Source: Bradyrhizobium sp. 164 (GTDB lineage Bacteria > Pseudomonadota > Alphaproteobacteria > Rhizobiales > Xanthobacteraceae). Taken from it: 64,000 bases of DNA. Shown here piece after piece: positions 53,854-62,266 of the stretch. Location: NCBI RefSeq assembly GCF_023073715.1, contig NZ_JADPKA010000004.1, forward strand, positions 25,288-89,287, in the 5' to 3' direction. Below the pieces are notes generated by a model. It had not been told where the DNA came from, made no database searches, and was given only the letters and a program-made list of their open reading frames with translations. Every line of letters starts with the position of its first letter. Position 1 is the stretch's first letter. Made by a program: the position numbers and the translations under genes.

Positions 53854-54545
53854 GAGGTTGCGGCTTTTGCTGCGAGCTGTGGCTGCGCGGCCGGCTTGGC
53901 ATCGGGCGCGCGCAGATAGAACGGCCGCGCTGGGGTCGTGTCGGGATTGGCCGCGGCGCCGAGCCAGGCGACCCAGCCGATATCAGGCGCAGCCTGTGCG
54001 TCGACCGCGACGGGTTGCGGTGCATCCTTCGGCCAGCGCTCGGCGAGAATGTTTGCGGCATTGCCGACTAGATGCGGCGCGCCGAATTGCGAGGCCGCGA
54101 TCGCCTCATCGATGCCGGCGACCCTCGGTCGCACCAGCTGGCTGCCGTCGCCGGCGACGATCTGGAAATAGACATGGTCGTGCCGCGCGTCGATCGCGGA
54201 GATCACGGGCGCCGATCTGTTCTGGCCGACGACGGCGGCCGCATAGGCCGACAAGGTGGTCAGGCCGATGGCCGGCCGCTTCGCCGCGAGCGCAAAGCCG
54301 CGCGCCGCCGAAATACCGACGCGCAGGCCGGTGAAGCTGCCGGGACCGACCGTGACCGCGATGCGGTCGAGCACGGTGAAGCTGAGCTCTGCCGATTTCA
54401 TCACCCGCGCGATCAGCGGCATCAGCGCTTCGGCATGCCCGCGCTTCATCGGCACCGATTCCTGCGCGCGCAGCTCGGCCGTTTCGGTGTCGAGCACCGC
54501 GGCCGCGCAGGCGTCGAGCGCAGTATCGATGGCGAGGATCAGCAT
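53850..54545 (-). CDS. tsaB: TsaB, t6A biosynthesis subunit
   Basis: TsaB partners TsaD and TsaE to make threonylcarbamoyladenosine 37 in ANN-reading tRNAs. The 231-residue actin-like-fold protein starts MLILAIDTALDACAAAV and has VGPGSFTGLRVGISAARGFAL (about 79-99). TsaE is encoded 45 kb away here as part of a fusion. The gene heads the tsaB-rimI-fur group. Confidence 0.95.
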   Translation of the reverse strand: MLILAIDTALDACAAAVLDTETAELRAQESVPMKRGHAEALMPLIARVMKSAELSFTVLDRIAVTVGPGSFTGLRVGISAARGFALAAKRPAIGLTTLSAYAAAVVGQNRSAPVISAIDARHDHVYFQIVAGDGSQLVRPRVAGIDEAIAASQFGAPHLVGNAANILAERWPKDAPQPVAVDAQAAPDIGWVAWLGAAANPDTTPARPFYLRAPDAKPAAQPQLAAKAATS

Positions 54546-54590
54546 AACGCGATCATAGCATTGGCAATTGGATGATGCCTAAAGTTCTGG

Positions 54591-54675
54591 CCGTCATGGC
54601 CGGGCTTGACCTGGCCATCCACGACTTTGCGGCCCCAAAAAACGTGGATGCCCGGGACAAGCCCGGGCATGACGG
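54591..54675. repeat. Palindromic repeat between tsaB and nfuA
   Basis: CCGTCATGGCCGGG, GGCCATCCACG on the left is mirrored by CGTGGATG, CCCGGG and GGGCATGACGG on the right, around a short A-run. The CCGGGACAAGCCCGG core also appears in the irr terminator at 23.8 kb. Confidence 0.72.
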
Positions 54676-54703
54676 CGCGAAATCGATGCGCAGACCGTGC
54701 AAC

Positions 54704-55273
54704 TCACATCGGCCGGACTTCGATGACGTCGGGCACGAAATGCTTCAAGAGGTTCTGGATCCCGTGCTGGAGCGTTGCGGTGGACGACGGGCAGCCCGAG
54801 CAGGCGCCCTTCATGTTGAGATAGACGATACCGTCCTTGAAGCCGCGGAAGGTGATGTCGCCGCCGTCATTGGCGACCGCCGGCCGCACGCGGGTCTCGA
54901 TCAGGTCCTTGATCATGTCGACCGTCTCGGCATCGGCCTCATCGAAGAACTCGTCCTCGTCGTCGAGCTCGGCATCGCTTTGCGCTGTGCCGTCGGCGAG
55001 CAGCGGCGCGCCGGACATATAGTGCTCCATGATGGCGCCGAGGATTGCGGGCTTGAGCTGCTGCCACTCACCGCTCGCCTTGGTCACGGTGATGAAGTCC
55101 GATCCGTAGAACACGCCGGTGACGCCGGGCACGTCGAACAGCTTTTCGGCGAGGGGCGAGCGGCTTGCGGCTTCGCGGCTCGAAAATTCCATTGGGCTGC
55201 CGTCGACGACGACGCGGCCGGGAATGAACTTCAGCGTGGCGGGATTGGGGGTGGCTTCGGTTTGAATGAACAT
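54704..55273 (-). CDS. NfuA-like iron-sulfur cluster scaffold/carrier protein
   Basis: A 189-residue protein with an N-terminal Nfu_N domain (MFIQTEATPNPATLKFIPG) and a C-terminal NifU-like domain with the cluster-binding CxxC in MKGACSGCPSS (about 157-162). Nfu proteins carry [4Fe-4S] clusters to target enzymes, such as MiaB encoded nearby and aconitase. It is not the nitrogen-fixation nifU. The ATG at 55273 is the family start. Confidence 0.92.
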   Translation of the reverse strand: MFIQTEATPNPATLKFIPGRVVVDGSPMEFSSREAASRSPLAEKLFDVPGVTGVFYGSDFITVTKASGEWQQLKPAILGAIMEHYMSGAPLLADGTAQSDAELDDEDEFFDEADAETVDMIKDLIETRVRPAVANDGGDITFRGFKDGIVYLNMKGACSGCPSSTATLQHGIQNLLKHFVPDVIEVRPM

Positions 55274-55398
55274 GGTTCTCTCCAGACGTCGCCGGTTCAA
55301 GGCCGGCGCGTGCTCTCTTCCCTAGCAGATGGCGATGGGGAACGCACGATCAAGGGGAGAAGAGACATTAGTTAATGAAAATCAGAGACTTGGGCCAT

Positions 55399-55563
55399 TT
55401 ACCCTCCCCTGGAGGGGGAAGGTCGCTACGCATGAAGCGAAGCGCAATGCATAGCGGGGTGTCTCTCCAGGGATGCGGTGCCCGAGCGGAGAGATCACCC
55501 ACCCCGTCACCCGTCTCGCTTCGCTCGATCGCGTGCCGACCCTCCCCCTCCAGGGGAGGGTAA
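55399..55563. repeat. Long palindromic repeat upstream of nfuA
   Basis: TTACCCTCCCCTGGAGGG at the left end is mirrored by CCTCCAGGGGAGGGTAA at the right end, 165 bases apart. The interior holds further mirrored blocks (GAAGCGAAGCG and CGCTTCGCTC). A second, diverged copy is at 59976-60190. It fills most of the gap between two minus-strand genes. Confidence 0.75.
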
Positions 55564-55572
55564 GAGGCACCG

Positions 55573-56067
55573 CTACGACAGCGAGTCCACGCTTTGGTCA
55601 CTCAGCGCACCCGAGATGATCGTCACAGGAACGGGAAACGTTCCAAGCGCATGCGTAAGCAGCGAGACCAATGGCCCCGGTCCCTCCGCACCAGGACTTG
55701 CGGCCAGCACCAGCATGGCGATGTCGGGGTCCTCGTCGATCACTGCGAGCAGCTGTTCCATCGCGGCGCCTTCCCGGATCACCCGTTCCGGCGTGATCGC
55801 CGCGATCCCGTTGGCTCTCCCGGCGGCGCGGTCGAGCGCGGCTTCCGCCGCTTCATGCGCCTCGGCGCGCATGATGTCGGCGACGCCCAGCCATTCTTGG
55901 CTCTGCTGGTCGGGCTCGATGATGCGAAGCATCACCACGCCGCCGCCGCCGCGGATCGCCCAGCGGCTGGCGTAATAAACCGCGCGATCCCATTCGGCGG
56001 TGTCATCGACGACGACGAGGCATTTGGGCTTGTGACCCGGCTCGAAGCAAAGTCGCTTGCTGGTCAT
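55573..56067 (-). CDS. Universal stress protein UspA-family
   Basis: A 164-residue single-domain UspA protein. The N-terminal segment CLVVVDDTAEWDRAVYYASRWA starts the fold, and the region near the end (LAASPGAEGPGPLVSLLTHAL) stands where ATP-binding Usp proteins have GxxG-9x-G-S/T; it is not a clear match, so ATP binding is uncertain. I chose the ATG at 56067 (MTSKRLCFEPG). It follows trpS on the same strand after 98 bases. Role: probably stress survival, unspecific. Confidence 0.82.
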   Translation of the reverse strand: MTSKRLCFEPGHKPKCLVVVDDTAEWDRAVYYASRWAIRGGGGVVMLRIIEPDQQSQEWLGVADIMRAEAHEAAEAALDRAAGRANGIAAITPERVIREGAAMEQLLAVIDEDPDIAMLVLAASPGAEGPGPLVSLLTHALGTFPVPVTIISGALSDQSVDSLS

Positions 56068-56165
56068 GCATGTCCCGGCGTGTGCACGGCTGGCATGCTG
56101 CCACACTCCCGCAATGTTTGGGAGAGGGGAGTGGCCGGCGCTATGACGCCGGCCAGACGCGTTGA

Positions 56166-57218
56166 TCAGCGCCGGCGGATGAAGCCGACGATGTCTTTCG
56201 AAAGCTTCATCGTTTCGTCGGCGATGGCGCGGGCCCGGTCCGAGCCTTCGTTCAGGATCGCGTCGATATGGCCGGGGTCGGCCACGAGGCGCTTCATCTC
56301 GCCCGCGATCGGCGCGAGCTTGGTCACGCACAGCTCGGCCAGCGCGTTCTTGAAGCTGGAGAACTGGCCGCCGCCGAAATCGCGCAGCACGTCGGCTTTG
56401 GAGCGGCCGGAGAGCGCGGCGAAGATGCCGACGAGATTGTCGGCTTCGGGGCGTGCCTCCAGGCCCTTCTCCTCGGTCGGCAGCGGCTCCGGATCGGTCT
56501 TCGCCTTGCGGATCTTCTGCGCGATGGTGTCGGCATCGTCGGTCAAATTGATGCGCGAATTGTCCGACGCATCGGACTTCGACATCTTCTTGGTGCCGTC
56601 GCGCAGGCTCATCACGCGCGTTGCCGGACCCGTGATCAGGGGTTCCGGCAGCGGGAAGAACAGGCCGTCATTGCCGCCCTGGCTGCGGATCGAGTCGCCG
56701 AAATCGTTGTTGAACTTCTGCGCGATGTCGCGCGACAGCTCGAGATGCTGCTTCTGGTCCTCGCCGACGGGCACGTGGGTGGCGCGGTAGAGCAGGATGT
56801 CGGCCGCCATCAGCACGGGATAATCGAACAGCCCGACCGAGGCGTTCTCGCGGTCCTTGCCGGCCTTCTCCTTGAACTGGGTCATGCGGCCGAGCCAGCC
56901 CATGCGCGCGACGCAATTGAAGATCCAGGCGAGCTCGGCGTGTCCCGAGACCTGGCTCTGGTTGAACACGATGTGCTTCCTGGGATCGATGCCGGCAGCG
57001 ATGAACGCCGCGGTCACCTCGCGGGTGTTGCGCGTGAGCTCGGCCGGCCCGCCCCAGACGTCGACCCCTTGCGTGATCGCGTGCATGTCGACGACGCAAT
57101 AGATGCAGTTGTGGGTCTCCTGCATCTTCACGAAATTGACGATCGCGCCGAGGTAATTGCCGAGATGCAGATTGCCCGTCGGCTGGACGCCCGAAAATAC
57201 CCGTTCAACGAATGGCAT
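56166..57218 (-). CDS. trpS: Tryptophanyl-tRNA synthetase
   Basis: TrpRS charges tRNA-Trp. The 350-residue class I synthetase has a HIGH-like [13 protein letters not shown] (about 14-26), the catalytic [13 protein letters not shown] segment and the KMSKS loop (about 206-210). The ATG at 57218 fits the family N-terminus; an upstream start at 57236 is less likely. It lies downstream of murJ. Confidence 0.96.
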   Translation of the reverse strand: MPFVERVFSGVQPTGNLHLGNYLGAIVNFVKMQETHNCIYCVVDMHAITQGVDVWGGPAELTRNTREVTAAFIAAGIDPRKHIVFNQSQVSGHAELAWIFNCVARMGWLGRMTQFKEKAGKDRENASVGLFDYPVLMAADILLYRATHVPVGEDQKQHLELSRDIAQKFNNDFGDSIRSQGGNDGLFFPLPEPLITGPATRVMSLRDGTKKMSKSDASDNSRINLTDDADTIAQKIRKAKTDPEPLPTEEKGLEARPEADNLVGIFAALSGRSKADVLRDFGGGQFSSFKNALAELCVTKLAPIAGEMKRLVADPGHIDAILNEGSDRARAIADETMKLSKDIVGFIRRR

Positions 57219-57312
57219 GGTTAGTTTTCCTGGCAAGCCTTCCTGAAGCTATTCGGCCGTCGTTTCCAACAGCGGCGCAGCCCCGTCAAGGGCAATTCGG
57301 GCGGCTCGCGAT

Positions 57313-58845
57313 TTAGGCCGGTCGTTTCAACGCGTTAACCGCCTCGCGCCAGGAGGCTGCGCCGAGAATTTGCAGGAGCAGGCCGTAGACGACGATCCCG
57401 GTCGCGATCTGCACACCCAGCGCGACGAATTTGATGAAGCCATGGGTCTCGGCAGGTACGAGACCCCTGGTCAGCCAGAGCAGGGCGCCCATCGCCGAGG
57501 CGGCCAGCACGATCCGCGGCAATCGCGTGCGGGCGCTCGCGTCAACCGAGAAGCCGAACTCGCTCGTGCCTTTCCGGAGCAGCGAGAGCGCGCTGCTCCA
57601 GGCACCGGCCGCGATACTCGCCGCGATCCCGCTCGCGCCGAAGACATGACCGAGCAGGAGCGCGAGTACGACGGTCACCACGAAACCGTTGGCGATTGCG
57701 CGCAGCGGCGTCATCGTGTCGCTGCGGCCATAGAAGGCCGGTGACAGCGCCTTGATCAGCACATGCGCCGGCAGGCCCAGCGCCAGCCACACCAGTGCTT
57801 GCGCGGTGGCCGCGCTGTCATCGGCGCTGAAGGCGCCGTGCTCGAACAATAGCCGTACGATCGGGTCGGCCAGCACGATCAGACCGAACGTGGCCGGCAC
57901 GGCGAGGCCAGTCGCCAGCTCCAGCGCACGCGATTCCGCGTGCGCCACCGCGACGTGGTCGCCGCTACCGACCGCGCGGGTCAGCTCCGGCACCAGCACC
58001 GTACCCATGGCGACGCCGACGATGCCAAGCGGCAGCTCGACCAAGCGGTTGGCGAAATAGAGCCAGGATACGGCCGACGGTGTTGCGGAGGCGATGATCG
58101 CGCCCGCGACGATCAGCCATTGCGGGCCCGAGCTTGCGATCATGCCGGGAATAGCTTTGGCAAAAAAGGCCCGCATCTCCTTGTCAAAACTCACGCGCAG
58201 TGGCGTTGCAAGGCGCGCGCTTCGCTGCGATAGCAGCATCAGCAATTGCAGCAGACCGGCAATACCGACGGTGGCGGCGAGCATCCACCCAGCGAGGGCC
58301 GCATCGGCGTGCCACAGCAACAGCGCCGCGATCGCGGCGATCAGCGCGATGTTGAACAGCAGCGGCGAGAACGCCGTCAGCGCAAACCGCCCTTGCGCGT
58401 TGAGCAGCCCCATCAGCACGGTGACGGGGCCGGCGAAAGCGAGATAAGGCAGCATCAGCCGCGCGTTCTGCACGGCGAGATCGAGCGTCCCGCTACCGAG
58501 AAATCCCGGCGCGATCACCGTGATGATCAGCGGCATCAACACTGCAATGCCGATCGAGATCGCGACCAGGGCCGCGCAGACCGTGCCGAGCACCCGTCCC
58601 GCGAATGCCGCCGCAGCCGTCTCGTCATCGCGGTCGCGGACGCGCAACCAGGCCGGGACCAGCGCCGCATTCAGCGCCCCCTCGCTGAGCAGCCGGCGCA
58701 CCACGTTGACGAGTTGAAACGCGGCCAGGAACGCGTCCGCCACGGCGCCGGTGCCGAGCAGCGCCGCAATCAGGGAATCGCGGGCAAAGCCCAGCAGCCG
58801 CGAGGCCAGCGTTCCCGTCGAGACGGTCAGGAAGGAGCGGATCAT
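57313..58845 (-). CDS. murJ: MurJ, lipid II flippase
   Basis: MurJ moves lipid II across the inner membrane for peptidoglycan synthesis. The 510-residue protein is a MATE-like polytopic membrane protein with about 14 hydrophobic segments; conserved MurJ features include the early SRLLGFARDSLIA and PAWLRVRDRDD segments. The ATG at 58845 (MIRSFLTVS) is preferred to the TTG at 58854. It is divergent from the PfkB kinase gene. Confidence 0.95.
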   Translation of the reverse strand: MIRSFLTVSTGTLASRLLGFARDSLIAALLGTGAVADAFLAAFQLVNVVRRLLSEGALNAALVPAWLRVRDRDDETAAAAFAGRVLGTVCAALVAISIGIAVLMPLIITVIAPGFLGSGTLDLAVQNARLMLPYLAFAGPVTVLMGLLNAQGRFALTAFSPLLFNIALIAAIAALLLWHADAALAGWMLAATVGIAGLLQLLMLLSQRSARLATPLRVSFDKEMRAFFAKAIPGMIASSGPQWLIVAGAIIASATPSAVSWLYFANRLVELPLGIVGVAMGTVLVPELTRAVGSGDHVAVAHAESRALELATGLAVPATFGLIVLADPIVRLLFEHGAFSADDSAATAQALVWLALGLPAHVLIKALSPAFYGRSDTMTPLRAIANGFVVTVVLALLLGHVFGASGIAASIAAGAWSSALSLLRKGTSEFGFSVDASARTRLPRIVLAASAMGALLWLTRGLVPAETHGFIKFVALGVQIATGIVVYGLLLQILGAASWREAVNALKRPA

Positions 58846-58968
58846 CGGGCGCAATAATACCGTTGCTTGCCCGCGAAGGGCTGGTCGTGATAGGCCGCGA
58901 ACCGGATTTCAGGCCGACAGGAAGCGGATTTCCCCGGTAATGGCAATCGGGCAACAGGATCAAGGTGA

Positions 58969-59970
58969 ATGGCTGACGTGAAATATGACGTTCTCGGCAT
59001 CGGCAACGCGCTGTTCGACGTGCTGGTCAGGACCGACGAGGCCTTTTTGGCCAAGCATGGCATGACCAAGGGCAGCATGTCCCTGATCGACGAGGCACGG
59101 GCGGCCGCCATCTACAAGGACATGGGCCCGGCGACGGAAGTCTCGGGCGGCTCGGCCGCCAACACCATCGTCGGCATCGGCAGCTTAGGGGCACGCGCCG
59201 CTTATGTCGGCAAGGTCAAGGACGACCAGATCGGCAAGCTCTATATCCACGACATCCGCGCCGCCGGGGTCGCTTTCAACACGCCAGCCGCAACGGACGG
59301 CCCCGCCACCGGCTGCTCCTACATCCTGGTCACCGGCGACGGCGAGCGCACCATGAACACCTATCTCGGCGCGGCGCAGGATCTGTCGCCCGCCGATATC
59401 GATCCAGCCGAGGTCGCTGGCGCCAGCATCGTCTACCTCGAAGGCTATCTCTGGGACCCCAAGAACGCCAAGGACGCCTTCGTCAAGGCGGCCAAGATCG
59501 CCCATGACGCCAAGCGCAAGGTGGCGCTGACGCTGTCGGATTCCTTCTGCGTCGATCGCTATCGCGACGAGTTCCTGTCTTTGATGCGTAACGGCACCGT
59601 CGACATCGTGTTCGCCAACGAGGCCGAGCTGCATTCGCTCTACACGACGTCCGACTTCGATGCCGCGCTGAAGCAGCTGCGCAACGACGTCAATCTCGGC
59701 GTCGTCACCCGCAGCGAGAAGGGCTGCATGGTGGTGTCAGCGGAAGATTCCGTTGCCGCGCCGGCATTCCCGGTCGACAAGGTGGTCGACACCACCGGCG
59801 CCGGCGACCTCTTCGCCGCGGGTTTCCTCTATGGCGTGGCGCGCAACCTGCCCTACAAGCAGTGCGGCCAGCTCGGCGCGCTCGCCGCCGCCGAAGTGAT
59901 CCAGCATATCGGCGCCCGCCCGCAGGTATCGCTGAAGGAGCTCGCGGAGCAGCGCGGGGTGACGGGGTAG
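58969..59970 (+). CDS. PfkB-family carbohydrate kinase, probable adenosine kinase
   Basis: A 333-residue ribokinase-fold protein. It has the N-terminal substrate loop (LGIGNALFDVL), SGGSAANT (about 64-71) and the C-terminal PfkB signature DTTGAGDLFAAGF with the catalytic Asp (about 274-286). Adenosine kinases of alphaproteobacteria look like this, but other sugar or nucleoside substrates are not excluded. It is divergent from murJ, with a 123-base gap. Confidence 0.87.
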   Translation: MADVKYDVLGIGNALFDVLVRTDEAFLAKHGMTKGSMSLIDEARAAAIYKDMGPATEVSGGSAANTIVGIGSLGARAAYVGKVKDDQIGKLYIHDIRAAGVAFNTPAATDGPATGCSYILVTGDGERTMNTYLGAAQDLSPADIDPAEVAGASIVYLEGYLWDPKNAKDAFVKAAKIAHDAKRKVALTLSDSFCVDRYRDEFLSLMRNGTVDIVFANEAELHSLYTTSDFDAALKQLRNDVNLGVVTRSEKGCMVVSAEDSVAAPAFPVDKVVDTTGAGDLFAAGFLYGVARNLPYKQCGQLGALAAAEVIQHIGARPQVSLKELAEQRGVTG

Positions 59971-59975
59971 CTCCT

Positions 59976-60190
59976 ACCTCCCCTGGAGAGGGAGGGTCGA
60001 TCGCGCGCAGCGCGAGCGGGGTGGGGTGAAGGTCTTTCAGCGCGTTCGGTGGTGCGTTCTGGCTCGCGTGCATTCGCGGCCTTTACATGGCCTTCTACAT
60101 GAGATCTTCGCCGCGGTTTCACCCCACCTCGGTTCGCATGCAGCCTTGCTACATGCGAACCGATCCTCCCCCTCCAGGGCAGGATGGGAG
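59976..60190. repeat. Long palindromic repeat after the PfkB gene
   Basis: ACCTCCCCTGGAGAGGG at the left and CCCCCTCCAGGGCAGG at the right match the repeat at 55.4 kb. The interior has a perfect 10-base stem GGTTCGCATG (60131-60140) and CATGCGAACC (60152-60161), and GGGGTGAAG/TTTCACCCC blocks. It fills most of the space between the convergent PfkB and serine-hydrolase genes. Confidence 0.75.
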
Positions 60191-60258
60191 TTCACGTCTC
60201 TGCCGCCGTCTCACTTCGACACAGCCGATCCGCCGCGAATGGCGAGAGCATCAGCTCC

Positions 60259-61455
60259 TCACGCCGCCTTCTGCCCGCTCCCAGCAGCATCGAGCCCGGC
60301 GTAAACCCCTCGCTCGAAGCCCGCGAACGCCTCCAAACATTTCGCGTCGGCGAACGGCAACAGCTGCATCAGGATGACGCCGGTGACGTCGCGCGAAGGG
60401 TCGATCCAGTAATAGGTGTTGGCGAGGCCCGCCCAAGCCAGGCTGCCTGCGCTACGCCCTTCCGCGGTCTTGGCGGTGTTGATCATGAAGCTGAGACCCC
60501 ACTTCTTGATCTGCTCCGGGTAGAGATCGACGTCATTGGTGTACATCGGCGCCGCCGTGGTCATCTTGCCCATGGCAAGATCGCCGATGTGGTTCTGCCC
60601 CATCGTCGCGACCGTCTCCGCCTTCAGCACCTGGTTGCCGTTGCCGCGGCCCTTGTTGAGAATCATCTGGGTGAATTTGATATAGTCGCCGGCGGTCGAA
60701 TAGAGGCCGCCGCCACCCATGTGGAATTCCGGCTCCTGCTCGAGTTCGAACGGGATCGATGCGAACTGGCCGTCCTCGCCGCGCGCATGCATGCCGACCA
60801 GGCGCTTGCGCATGCTGTCGGTGATCTTGAAGGCGGTGTCGCTCATGCCGAGCGGCGCGAACATATTATCGCGCAAATAGGCATCGAGCCGCTTGCCGCT
60901 GACGGCCTCCACCGCCTTGCCGACGAAATCGATATTGGTGCCGTATTCCCAGCGCGTGCCGGGATCGGTCATGATAGGCGTCTTCAGCGCCGCGTTCTGG
61001 CAGGTGGTAATGGCGGGAATGCCGGTCTTGTCCAGATAGACCGCGAGATCGCCGTTCCACATGTTGTAGCAGAAGCCGGCGGTGTGGGTCATGAGCTGGC
61101 GCAGCGTGATCTGCCCCTTAGCTGGCCGCAACTTCGGCTCGCCCTTGGCGTCGAAACCTTCGAGCACTTGCGGCTCGGCAAGGTCGGGCAGCACTTCGCC
61201 GATCGGCGCATCCAGCGACAGCTTGCCCTGTTCGACGAGCTGCATCGCGCCGGCAGTGGTCACCGCCTTCGTCATCGATGCGATCCAGAACACGCTGTCC
61301 GCAGTCATCGCGTCGGGCTTCGATAGGTCGCGCTTGCCGAACGCACCCTGATACAGCACGTCGTTGCCGCTGGCGGCGATGGCGACGACGCCGGGAATTT
61401 CCTTGGCGTCGCTCTTCTGACGCAGAACTTCGTCGATCTGGGCTTGGCTTTGCAT
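60259..61455 (-). CDS. Serine hydrolase, beta-lactamase/penicillin-binding-like
   Basis: A 398-residue protein of the class C beta-lactamase/EstB esterase family. The nucleophile Ser-x-x-Lys is SMTK (WIASMTKAV, about residue 66-69), the second motif reads YGT within WEYGTNIDFVG, and a GGGGLYSTAGDY motif is near residue 245. No signal peptide is apparent, so a cytoplasmic esterase or peptidase is more likely than a lactamase. The ATG at 61455 has CCGGAGG upstream; longer frames cross the promoter. Confidence 0.85.
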   Translation of the reverse strand: MQSQAQIDEVLRQKSDAKEIPGVVAIAASGNDVLYQGAFGKRDLSKPDAMTADSVFWIASMTKAVTTAGAMQLVEQGKLSLDAPIGEVLPDLAEPQVLEGFDAKGEPKLRPAKGQITLRQLMTHTAGFCYNMWNGDLAVYLDKTGIPAITTCQNAALKTPIMTDPGTRWEYGTNIDFVGKAVEAVSGKRLDAYLRDNMFAPLGMSDTAFKITDSMRKRLVGMHARGEDGQFASIPFELEQEPEFHMGGGGLYSTAGDYIKFTQMILNKGRGNGNQVLKAETVATMGQNHIGDLAMGKMTTAAPMYTNDVDLYPEQIKKWGLSFMINTAKTAEGRSAGSLAWAGLANTYYWIDPSRDVTGVILMQLLPFADAKCLEAFAGFERGVYAGLDAAGSGQKAA

Positions 61456-61663
61456 GCGGGTTTCCTCCGGTTTGATTATTGTTGGAAGTGATCGATTGTC
61501 CTCCCGGAGGTCGCGTGCAGCAAGCATCTCAACTGCCGCGGCGGTCGCGATGTCGTGACTTGACGGCCCCCGACCAGCGCAGCACGACAGCGGCTGAACG
61601 GTGACACAATCTGCGGTGGACGACCGCACTTCGCGCTCACCTTGAATGGCTTCAGGCAATATG

Positions 61664-61699
61664 TTCGTGAGTTTTCGAGCGCTTGAAACATTTCGTGAG
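61664..61699. promoter_or_regulatory. Candidate operator: palindrome flanked by direct repeats
   Basis: TTCGTGAG occurs at 61664-61671 and 61692-61699. Between the copies lies a near-perfect palindrome, TTTCGAGC-GCTTGAAA (61673-61688, 14 of 16 bases symmetrical). It stands in the 326-base gap between the divergent serine hydrolase and the small unknown gene, about 83 bases before the latter's ATG. No other structure or gene is seen in that gap. Confidence 0.4.
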
Positions 61700-61781
61700 C
61701 TGTCGCGTTCAGCACCCGGCCCGATCGATGGACCGATTAAGACTTGATGCAAATGTTGCCGACCGGCGAGGGGGACCTCAG

Positions 61782-62102
61782 ATGATTTCGACCTGGAGTG
61801 AATGGAAGCGCTATCCCCGTCCCGGACGGGGCGAGAATCTGGAGGCGCCTATTTCGCCAGGGATCTACGAAGTCCGCATCGCCGGTACCGGCGCGCTGTA
61901 TTCCTTCGGCGCGGTCGACAACCTGGCGCAGGCGCTCGCATTGCTGCCGGTCGGTTCAAAATCCTGGTTCGGTCGCCGCGACACCTCTCATGTCCCCGAT
62001 CTCGAATACCGCACCTGTGCGACATCCTCGAAGGCCGACGCCAAGGCCGCAGCCGAGCGCATGATCGGCCGCCGCGAGACTTACCTGAGCGGCGCGGCCT
62101 AG
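61782..62102 (+). CDS. Small unrecognised protein, possibly GIY-YIG-like
   Basis: I do not recognise this 106-residue protein as a named family. The ATG at 61782 follows a GAGGG ribosome-binding site. The central segment SPGIYEVRIAGTG, LYSFGAVDNLAQAL and the late AKAAAERMIGRRE resemble the outline of a GIY-YIG domain (GIY strand, YIG-like strand, helix, Glu-containing helix), but the second motif is imperfect and the catalytic Arg is not clear. It may be a degenerate member or an unrelated fold. No signal peptide or membrane segment is seen. Gene end is close to a REP-like hairpin. Confidence 0.7.
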   Translation: MISTWSEWKRYPRPGRGENLEAPISPGIYEVRIAGTGALYSFGAVDNLAQALALLPVGSKSWFGRRDTSHVPDLEYRTCATSSKADAKAAAERMIGRRETYLSGAA

Positions 62103-62122
62103 CTATGTCGGCGATCGCGATG

Positions 62123-62153
62123 CCTTACCTCTCCCGGCTGGAGAGAGATAAGG
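62123..62153. repeat. REP-like hairpin before gabD
   Basis: CCTTACCTCTCC is mirrored by GGAGAGAGATAAGG around a short loop. It belongs to the CTCTCC/GGAGAG type seen after mutM and katG and lies in the 164-base spacer before gabD. Confidence 0.5.
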
Positions 62154-62266
62154 GACCTGCGGCTCTCAGTTTAACTCCCAGCAGATGTGCGTTGCCGGGC
62201 GGTGCATTGCGCGCCGTCTGCCCCTATATTCCGGGCCGATCCGATCGCCCCCTGAGGAGTAACGCC

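Noticed and set aside
54704..55273. nifU of a nitrogen-fixation island
   Set aside because: The protein has the Nfu_N plus single CxxC layout of housekeeping NfuA and no other nif gene is near.
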